From assembly GCA_900404475.1 (NCBI GenBank), contig OUQQ01000137.1, positions 1 to 37,529 of the forward strand: a DNA stretch of 37,529 nucleotides, read 5' to 3'. This document shows positions 30,450 to 37,529 of this stretch, one piece after another; position 1 is the first letter of the stretch; each line of letters opens with the position of its first letter. Origin of the DNA: Spongospora subterranea. Its lineage: Eukaryota; Endomyxa; Phytomyxea; Plasmodiophorida; Plasmodiophoridae. The translations under genes and the position numbers were made by a program. Below the pieces are notes generated by a model. That model did no database searches. It saw only the letters and a list, made by a program, of their open reading frames with translations, and was not told the DNA's origin.

Positions 30450-31469
30450 CGATAAAGTTTCAACAGGCACATATGATAAGATGCTTCAGCTGAAGTCGTC
30501 GAAAATAAAGCTGGTAAGACCCTGCCATCGCGCTTAAGGGTTCAAGCGCGATCATCTCCGCCCATAATTCGAATATTAGTAGGCGTTGGATTGGCATGAG
30601 TTTCTTTGCAGGCAGGCCAGATGGTCAATTACTTAAATTTATAGCTAGCTACTCGAACCCGATTCGGCTCGTTACCAATGATTCCTTCACCGCCATTGAG
30701 AGAGCCATCCGGCTGCGGCTCCGAACAGGTGTCAGAAATTACATTGGTTTCCTGAGACCAGAACAGGCAAAAAACCGCCATTACACCGAACCCTGTAGAG
30801 CCGATTTAACTTTTATGAATCCGAAACCTGAACTGTGGCCCAACACTTGAAATCTGGGAACGGCTGTGGAAACTGTCCAGCAATCTACAATTTAGCCATA
30901 TGTTTTGTGGGGGTTCGGGTCTCAGGAAACCAATTCTCGTCGTGCGTATTTTTGACTTGGTCACCGCTTGCCAATGCAACGGCGAACCTCCTGCCGCAAC
31001 ATGTCGAAAGCGTCGCTACATGGCAGCACAGCTCGTTCAGGGTTTCGCCGTTTGGTCCTTCTGACACCGTCCTGAATTTTTGCAATACCGCGGCCCTCAA
31101 AAATGATCGTATTCAGTAAAATGAAGCAACGTGGCTTGGCAAGATTTCGCCATGGTATGGTCGATACTCTGCATAAACAGATAGACGAAAAACGTTACTT
31201 TTTTTTACGGGAAGATATCGTCCAGTTGTCGAGTTCTCAGCCGCCGTCCCCAGACATGGCGACAATCACCTCCATCGACTGCATCGATCCGCCACTCCGC
31301 AATTAACTTCCCCGCGACTGTACCGTCGTTACCGACCGACTGTGTACACTGCTGAGGATGACTTCAAATCGGGCGCAGCCCACTGCAGAGGTCAGATCGC
31401 CATCTAAAAATACGACTCGAAAATTTCGCCAGCTTCGATAAAGTTTGACGGATTCCCCAACTGAAAATC
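30450..31469. other. Gap upstream of argB with small unassigned ORFs
   Basis: An ATG-initiated 84-codon plus frame at 30596-30850, a 71-codon minus frame at 30885-31100 and a 67-codon plus frame at 31103-31306 are present, none with a recognisable domain. I cannot say whether any is translated. The last 160 bp before 31470 hold the acetylglutamate kinase promoter region; no upstream exon encoding a targeting peptide could be joined to that gene, because an in-frame stop lies at 31446. Confidence 0.35.
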
Positions 31470-32288
31470 ATGACCCGTCGCGACCAGATTGTTGTTGTGA
31501 AACTTGGAGGCAACGCCATGACCGACGACGTAATTCGGAAGTTCGCCGCTAATGTGGTGGCTCTCCGAAATCAAGGAATGCTGCCGATTGTCGTACATGG
31601 CGGGGGGCCGCAGATTGACCAGGCGTTGGCGGCCTCCGGAATTTCGGTCGAGTTCGCCAATGGGCGACGCGTGACGTCGAAGGAAGCATTGCTGGTGGTC
31701 GAATCGGTGCTGATGGACCGTGTTAATCACGATATTGTGGCTGAAATAAGCAACGCTGGCTGTGAAGCAGTTGGCCTTTCCGGCAAGAAAGACCATCTGT
31801 TTTCCGGAACGAGAATGGGCCCTGTATTTGTCGGGCCAGATCGTCGGCCAGTTGACTACGGATTTGTCGGGGAACCTGACGAGGTTCACGCCGATATTCT
31901 TTCAGGATACATCATATCAGGGCTTATTCCAGTTATTGCACCGATTGGCGTTGGAAAACATGGAGAAACGCTCAATATGAACGCCGACACCGTTGCCGGG
32001 GCGATTGCTGGCGCATTGAAAGCCGACCATTTTATTCTCATGACGAATGTGGATGGGGTTCTCGATAAGGAAAAGCGCCTGATTCCGCATTTGACGGAGC
32101 AGCAAGCAAAAGACTTGATTGCAGATGGGACCATCTCTGGCGGTATGGTCCCGAAGGTTGAGACCGCGATTGTCGCCGTCGAGAAAGGCGCCAACAGCGC
32201 CATCATTATTGACGGGCGCATAGACATTGCGCTGGAGATGAACGATTTCATCAACCGCAAGACTGGTACGTCAATTACGTCCTGTTGA
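31470..32288 (+). CDS. argB: Acetylglutamate kinase, bacterial type, intronless
   Basis: A single 272-codon exon. The enzyme phosphorylates N-acetyl-L-glutamate with ATP, the second step of arginine synthesis. Family marks are the phosphate-binding KLGGNAM at the N terminus, [59 protein letters not shown] and IIDGR. The N-terminal helix found before VVKxGG in arginine-inhibited enzymes is missing: only seven residues precede that strand. No mitochondrial or plastid targeting peptide is visible. All confident neighbours contain introns and this gene has none, which fits acquisition from bacteria. It is convergent with the spliced MYND gene 90 bp away, which argues against a contaminating contig. 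Confidence 0.93.
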   Translation: MTRRDQIVVVKLGGNAMTDDVIRKFAANVVALRNQGMLPIVVHGGGPQIDQALAASGISVEFANGRRVTSKEALLVVESVLMDRVNHDIVAEISNAGCEAVGLSGKKDHLFSGTRMGPVFVGPDRRPVDYGFVGEPDEVHADILSGYIISGLIPVIAPIGVGKHGETLNMNADTVAGAIAGALKADHFILMTNVDGVLDKEKRLIPHLTEQQAKDLIADGTISGGMVPKVETAIVAVEKGANSAIIIDGRIDIALEMNDFINRKTGTSITSC

Positions 32289-32378
32289 CAATCTCTCTTA
32301 GCCACGATGTATTGAATGCAAATATATTCAATCTATTTGAGGAATTATCAGCAATATTAAAATTTTTATATACAATTT

Positions 32379-32976
32379 TCAGTTTTGACTTGTACAGTGC
32401 AGTTTATGAGCTTTCCAATCGGATATCTGACACTCTTTACTGCAATCTGCCACAAACACACATATCAGTACAAGGTTGATCAGATTTGCCGAAAACAGTG
32501 GATATACAGAGCGCAGATGAACATCTTTTGCATCTCATCAACGATCCGCTACTTTTTTTACAAAAATTGCAGCAATGTGATGATCCGCCAGTTTGCACAA
32601 CAGGAGGGTTTTGTTTTTTAAGAATAGCACCAGCTAGCGCCTGTTGTGCAATTGCTCGATATTCCTAAGAATAATCGCTGTAAACCGATAGAAGAACGCA
32701 GATGCGCATCAAAATCGTCTACCTTCCTCATGTCCGGAACAACCGAACGATTACCAGGTTTACCCGGATTGTGACGCTCCTGAATCATAGACAATAATGT
32801 ATAGCAATGGGTGGCTATTGCTTCATTCACGTCTTTCGCTAATGCGTCTCTATCTTTAGTTGGTCAGAAACTTTGAATTTTGAGTAACAAACGCAGGTCT
32901 ACGTTTGCGCAAGGTCTTTGCAAGACAAGGCAAGATTGGCCAGAAACTTGGCCGTCGAATCTACCCAGTTGGCCAT
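32379..32976 (-). CDS. MYND-type zinc-finger protein
   Basis: Four exons on the minus strand: 32976-32903, 32849-32723, 32664-32508 and 32446-32379; 141 aa. The N-terminal 95 residues are helical (from MANWVDSTAKFLANLALSCK to EYRAIAQQALAGAILKK). They are followed by a complete MYND finger: CCNFCKK, MRCKRC, LYCSKECQ and DWKAHKLHC, giving the expected C4-C2HC zinc ligands. MYND fingers bind proline-rich peptides in chromatin, signalling and ciliary proteins. No SET or other catalytic domain accompanies it here, so it is probably an adaptor. The start is the first plausible ATG after an open region; a further 5' exon cannot be excluded. Introns are 53, 58 and 61 nt. Confidence 0.8.
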
Positions 32977-33088
32977 TTCTCTTTTCAAACATTGCAAACG
33001 TCCGCCAAACACGAACAACGCTGGCAGGAGCTTCAGTGTGTCGGCCTATTGAGAAGGTCAATGTTGGAGAACGAAAAACGCGCTTAAA

Positions 33089-33698
33089 ATGATATCACCA
33101 TCGTTTTGGAATGGGCAAAGCGATAGTTTGATTTTATCGCAGCGATTGCCTGCGAAAATATCGGCATCGCCTCGAGTTCTGACAGAATCATCTTGGCATC
33201 GACAGACTGTGAGGCATCTGAAACGGGGTAAGTGCACGGCAAAGCCAGCTGAACAAATTAGGTTTACTTCGCATTACGAAATTGCAATCGGAGATAAAGA
33301 AGCAAAAAATATGGATGCACGCTGATTCGATGAACAAGGGGATGACGGGCGAATTCAAATCATACACAGACCAGTCCTCCCCGCCTGTACCAGTTCCCCA
33401 ATCGCGGCCAATCAAGTCTAAAGGCCCGTTTAGAGTACAGTCCATTGTTGATTTTGTTTTCAGAAACAAGCAGGGAAAACAAGGTGATACACAAAAATTT
33501 GTAGATCCATGAAATGCGGCTGACACAGCACTGACCAAGCAATATGGGGAAAAACCCCATTTTGTGAAAATACAAGGTGGTCCCGAAATCTGGAGAAAGT
33601 GCCACCAAAGAGAACAGCATATCGATGGTCAAATGACGAATTTGGTTGACATGCATACTGCTGGGCGTGGTCAACACCGAACGAAGGGCGGCAACTGA
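33089..33698 (+). CDS. Uncharacterised 176-aa spliced protein
   Basis: Three exons: 33089-33227, 33262-33483 and 33529-33698, with a 34-nt intron (strong GTAAGT donor) and a 45-nt intron. I do not recognise the family. The N-terminal 45 residues are rich in serine, arginine and leucine and could be a mitochondrial presequence. The middle is basic and helical (KLQSEIKKQKIWMHADSM), followed by a proline-rich linker. The C-terminal third contains GEKPHFVKIQGGPEIW and ends in a polar tail. The starts of this gene and the minus-strand MYND gene are 112 bp apart, so they share a divergent promoter. Function is unknown. Confidence 0.6.
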
Positions 33699-33734
33699 AC
33701 ACTCCTCTCAGTACTTGACACTGTCGTACTCAAG

Positions 33735-34488
33735 ATGACCATACAGATGTACGGGCGTTCGGAGAGCAAGTCGGCAATTACCCCAGAATTTTTGCAAAAC
33801 ATGGACAAAATTCGGCAATTGATAATTCGCTCCATGCAGACCTACACCGGAGTCAGCATAATTTTCGGCAATACTATTGAAATGGAGACCTCTCGCCACC
33901 AAACAGATTGGGCTGGCATTGAGGAAGGAACTGGGAGCTGCAACCGCTCACATATCGACTTGACGACACCATTTTGAACAAGGCCCCGGAGAACGATCGA
34001 TACTTGACCAGGATCCCGGTGAAGCAATATGTTCAAGGACAGCTACGTATCCATGTATCACTTTATGATGATCGCGAACACACGGGCAGAGGACTTGCCT
34101 CGGCCGCCGTGAGCTCCGACGAGATATCGCCACGATTGAGGATATCGCTGAGCGGCTGGATCAGCTTGGGCCAATCGGCCGCGGAATCCGGTATGGGCAG
34201 CCGGACGTCGGAAACCTCGATCCCAGAATCGGGCCAATTCGACCCTATACTCATGTGCCCAGGATTACCGATCGACGAATGTTGGTCACAACGCCCGTTC
34301 CTGTTTGTGAATGAATTTGACTCGGGTTCTCAAAGAGATATACCATTGTATCCCATACACATGCGTGTCCTGTTTCGTTTCGTCGTACTTGTACACCTTA
34401 CTCTTACACCAGTCCCGTTGAGTTTTATTTTGCCAACGTCGATGGGCGATGGAACTTTGCAAACATCAAAGTACTAGAATGGAAATAA
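33735..34488 (+). CDS. Uncharacterised 165-aa spliced protein, C terminus TIM21/COA1-like
   Basis: Five proposed exons: 33735-33851, 33938-34018, 34090-34284, 34336-34364 and 34413-34488; introns 86, 71, 51 and 48 nt. Helical segments (QNMDKIRQLIIRSM; RRDIATIEDIAERLDQLG) are followed by GPIGRGIRYGQ and a beta-rich end with VEFYFANVDGRWNFANIKV. A helix running into a glycine-containing loop and ending in a strand-turn-strand is reminiscent of the TIM21/COA1 fold of mitochondrial inner-membrane assembly factors. That resemblance is weak and no transmembrane segment precedes it. An alternative first intron acceptor at 33907 would give a separate 57-aa product. The minus strand is also open here, so the assignment is tentative. 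Confidence 0.45.
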
Positions 34489-34647
34489 CATCGCCGACCT
34501 TGCCACAGTTACAATTAGTTACTGGTCCTCTTGTGCTCTTGGGAGCGATGCTGTGTCGGTAGCGAGAACGAGATTTGTATGTGAGGCGTCGTCGTGGAAC
34601 GGTGATCGGAGGAGAGGGCTGTGAACCGTTTTCATAAAGATTATGCC

Positions 34648-35083
34648 TCATACACAGATCTGTTTCGTCAACGACCCGAGATTTGTCTCGATAACGTCAA
34701 GGCCAGTGTCATCAAGAGTTGCAGCGTCGCAGGCACAAACGTGAACGATTGGCGTCGTGAATCTCAAAGTTTCCCAGGCTAGTTTGCCGATACCACCGCC
34801 GGTTCTCAAAGCGTCAACATTCCGACAAACAAAAATTGCGGATCGTCGTTAGGTGCTGGTTGCAAATGAAGTTATCAATCGCATTGTCTGCCTGATACAA
34901 CTCGATCAGCATCGGCAGCGAAATAATCGCGCGATATCGGTCATGAGGACCTGCGAAGGGGACATGATGTGAGCTCAGCCAGCCAGGGTTGGTATGTTTC
35001 ATTGGACCCAGATACCAGAGCTGATGATCGATCTGTTGGTAGAAAACACTACTTAATAAAACATCTTCGCGTGTGTGTTTCAT
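34648..35083 (-). CDS. Uncharacterised 112-aa spliced protein
   Basis: Two exons on the minus strand, 35083-34902 and 34804-34648, joined over a 97-nt intron. I do not recognise the family. The first exon reads through a region with QQIDHQLWYLGPMK and SSHHVPFAGPHDRYR; the junction gives LIETGGGIGKLAWETLRF. The glycine-rich loop after a hydrophobic strand could bind a nucleotide or SAM, but the protein is too short for a whole methyltransferase. The competing plus-strand frame at 34620-34780 is also open. A larger gene extending beyond these exons is possible. Confidence 0.35.
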
Positions 35084-35319
35084 TTTTCAAACCATCAATC
35101 AAATTTTCGAATGCTTAAAATGTCGAATACCTCAGGTATCAGAGACTTTTGAGCTATCAGAAAGCTGTTTATCAGAGTCGGTTTTCCTCTTTGCCAAGGC
35201 GGGGACATTGACCAATACGTCAAATCGCGTCTCCTCCTCGCCATCTGATCAATCGCTCGCTCAACCATCGCAATAGTTTATTTGAAAGTCGACAGTCGAT
35301 ATCGTCAGATTGAAATATA

Positions 35320-35700
35320 TCAGATGTATTGATACTTGATATCGGGTCCTTCAATCTGAAATCTTAGTATTTCATTGATTGTAAGCTGGTGGTATCTAAT
35401 GATACGAATCAAATAAGACACCGATATTTTGTGGTCATTCGAAGAAAACGTCGTTCCACATTGTACAATGTACCTTACCATCAATAATGTCTGGGATTGT
35501 TTATCGTTGGTGGCGCTGTTCCCCTCCTTTACGTGCGTCGACCGGATCGTAATGATCTCTTGGTGGGGTTTCCCCAGTTTGAAAATCATGTTCAAGTACT
35601 CATCTTGCCGTCGATAGAAGTTATCAGCAACGATGTACAGTCGAAAGACACGATTCGGGTGCCACGATGGTCGTCAGAAGAGAGTTGGCGAAATCACGAT
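35320..35700 (-). CDS. Uncharacterised spliced gene, 3' part
   Basis: Two minus-strand exons are visible. One ends at 35480 with the frame EYLNMIFKLGKPHQEIITIR running to TLLM. It joins over a 93-nt intron (35387-35479) to 35386-35320, which ends PDIKYQYI before the stop. Further 5' exons lie in 35600-35960, where frames such as NSLLTTIVAPES and NRSLALKPIAFTPYHD are open, but I could not fix their borders. No family is recognised. The gene runs in the same direction as the gene to its right. Confidence 0.3.
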
Positions 35701-35974
35701 TGAACGGGCCTGTACGATGGCCATTAGCTACATTGCTGGAGGACCTCGTCTGCATAATCTGAGCGGATCGTGATACGGGGTAAAGGCGATCGGTTTTAAA
35801 GCCAGCGATCGGTTACTGACGACGCGACCATAGTCTTCATGCCGTTGGGAGATAGAAATCTAATCGTGAAGAATGTATCAGATTGGCAGTATTGGAACAC
35901 CAGCGTAGGCTATGATCACGCTTGAAGCCGAGAACCTGTGACGAAGGACAGGAACCCCCTTCTCTTCCATAAAC

Positions 35975-36967
35975 TCAGGTAAATGGATCGTTTCCGATCA
36001 TATCGGGGTTGCCCTTGGCGACCACCCCGTGCAGCAAATGGTAATTGGCCCAGTTGGATTCCTCCTCCGATTTATCGGAGGGCGACAGCCTCCTTCTCTC
36101 CGATATCGCAGCGTCGATGGTCTTCTCAATGCACAAGTGTGAAAATTTTTCGTGAAATGGAACAGAAGGACAATTGGCCTGATTAGAGGACGTCGAATCT
36201 GCAATATTTGCAATCACAGCAGCGGCAAATTCTTCACTGAACTCACAAAACATTCGGAATGTGTTTCTGATTGCTTTAGAAAGCTTGGCGACGTCGGAGT
36301 TGGGAAGAACAGCCCGTGAGCTGCTGATTACATTTCCATATCAATCATGGAAAGCCATTCCGATAGAAGCTTTCTAGCGGAATGGGTTTTTCTCCTGAAA
36401 TTGTCGATGGAACCGCCGCATGACTGGCGAGCAGATTGAGCTGTTGCAGCTTCAATCAGCCACTCTTGCCTCTTCAGTCTTTCGCAGATCCCAGAGGCGC
36501 TTCGACTCGCTCTGCAGCTGAATCTGCTTCTTTAGCTCCGCTTGAGAAACTGGATAGATTTCGGCAAACATACTTGTCGCAGTGTCAACGTCCAATCCCC
36601 TCAGAAGTAGCTGAGTAGTTGTCGACAACAATGTTCCAGCAGGAGACACTGCAGACGGAGCAAACGACTTTCCTTGACGGCGACGTCAAATGCGTCCGCC
36701 ATCCTGACAAAGGGGCCATCATCAGAATGAGCAGACCGAATTGAGGCCGAAGCCTTGGCCTTTCGTCCAACGGAGGCGACAAGGTCTGTCACTGCAGATC
36801 GCCTGCAGAAGTATTACCATGACAAACCCTTTAACGTCATTTCACCTCTTCTCCGCAATATTGCCTTCCAGGCTGCTACTTTAATCGTCGCCAAATTTGC
36901 GACGTGAGACGCAACATCGATACCGGCGAGATTGACCTCCTGATATGTTGGCAGGGTTTTGAACCAG
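35975..36967 (-). CDS. Uncharacterised helical protein, 5' end unresolved
   Basis: Five minus-strand exons fit together in phase: 36967-36846, 36791-36685, 36610-36464, 36423-36332 and 36266-35975, with introns of 54, 74, 40 and 65 nt, giving about 252 residues. The start is missing; the first exon opens inside a codon and probably continues upstream of a 63-nt intron beginning at 37030. The chain is almost entirely helical (ANLATIKVAAWKAIL; MFAEIYPVSQAELKKQ; ARKLLSEWLSMIDMEI; FRMFCEFSEEFAAAVIANI) and ends GNDPFT. Long amphipathic helices with an EW-x-I-x-x-E segment are compatible with a BAR or tethering-complex subunit, but I cannot name a family. Confidence 0.5.
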
Positions 36968-37529
36968 CTGATTTAGCATGGGAGCCTTTTCTCTAAATTC
37001 AAGCGGATGTCCCGGTAGTAGTTTAGTGACAAATAATTTGGAGCCACACCTTTGAAAGAGGGGAATGTGCTACATCTGTCGTTCATCGCCCCTAATTAAC
37101 ACTCTTTTGTCTCTCTCTCTCTATATTTATCTCGTTTATCTTCCTCTCTTGCACAGTTATTTCCGAGCGGCTGCAAAAGTTGTTTTGTCTGATAGTTTGA
37201 TTTGCCGGAAAAGAATCCGTATCAAACATCCAAATAATGCTTCGCAAGTAAACGTTGGTTCAACAGACCATCCTTCCTGTTCTTATCTTCTGTACCCATA
37301 TTAGGCTTGATCCCATATAAAAACTCGCCTGAACATAGTGAGTGTTCTTGTAGTTATCAACGTCCTGTTGCCGTGTTTCAGCTCCAGAAAGCCTTGTTGA
37401 TCGATTATGTGGTTGATCGAGATGCACTTTTTCTGATCTTCCCAAATCTATCCTAAAACGATGATGAGGAATTTGTCAGAATCTACAGGGCAATTTATCT
37501 CATGAGGGTTCACGAGCCTCTGCCTTTTA
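36968..37529. other. Right edge, unresolved, with CT microsatellite
   Basis: The upstream exons of the minus-strand helical gene must lie here but could not be defined. A (CT)6 run occurs at 37111-37122. A minus-strand frame at about 37450-37310 (containing FLELKHGNRTLITTRTL) looks protein-like and may belong to that gene or to another one cut by the window edge. Confidence 0.3.

Noticed and set aside
33708..34254. Minus-strand gene in place of the 165-aa plus-strand gene
   Set aside because: The minus frames are open but could not be joined by GT-AG introns in phase, whereas five plus-strand exons do join with a length divisible by three. It remains the main alternative.
34466..34651. 61-codon basic minus frame as the C terminus of the 112-aa gene
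   Set aside because: It would overlap the end of the convergent plus-strand gene and no splice joins it to the preceding exon.

Overview
The window is nuclear DNA of a eukaryote, most likely a compact-genome, flagellated protist. Nearly every recognisable gene is cut by short GT-AG introns, mostly 44-76 nt and occasionally 32-40 nt, and intergenic gaps are often below 150 bp. A gene for the ciliary central-apparatus protein CFAP46 implies a motile 9+2 flagellum. The lineage cannot be fixed from the sequence alone. Exon models below were built by hand: each has GT-AG borders, compatible phases and a total coding length divisible by three. Residue numbers are approximate.

Layout. 1-3809: no convincing gene; it holds a 100-bp palindrome and a 34-bp direct repeat. 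3810-5927: a GC-rich, membrane-anchored protein with two methyltransferase-like halves, interrupted by an assembly duplication at the N of 4145. 6554-8161: a PUB domain fused to a PP2C phosphatase. 8723-11243: the nucleolar rRNA m5C methyltransferase NOP2/NOL1, with a second assembly duplication around the N at 8569. 11382-12918 (minus): a voltage-gated K+ channel. 13565-14742: a short-chain dehydrogenase. 14904-21862: CFAP46, the largest gene. 22200-23749: PP1 catalytic subunit. 24459-25838: Aurora kinase. 25915-27518 (minus): an AGC kinase with a predicted lipidated N terminus.

The right third (27.5-37.5 kb) looks poor in single long ORFs, but splicing by hand recovers several small genes: a 177-aa protein with a G-D-S motif (28429-29091), a MYND zinc-finger protein (32379-32976, minus), a 176-aa protein (33089-33698), a 165-aa protein (33735-34488), a 112-aa protein (34648-35083, minus) and a helical protein (35975-36967, minus, 5' end unresolved). 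Among them sits an intronless, bacterial-type acetylglutamate kinase (31470-32288). Being enclosed by spliced genes, it is a good candidate for horizontal transfer rather than contamination. A degraded DDE transposase and a coding-like inverted repeat lie upstream of it.

Functional links are loose, as expected in a eukaryote. PP1 and Aurora are the classic opposing mitotic enzymes and happen to be adjacent; NOP2 serves ribosome biogenesis; CFAP46 serves the flagellum. No operon, CRISPR array, rRNA or tRNA gene was seen.
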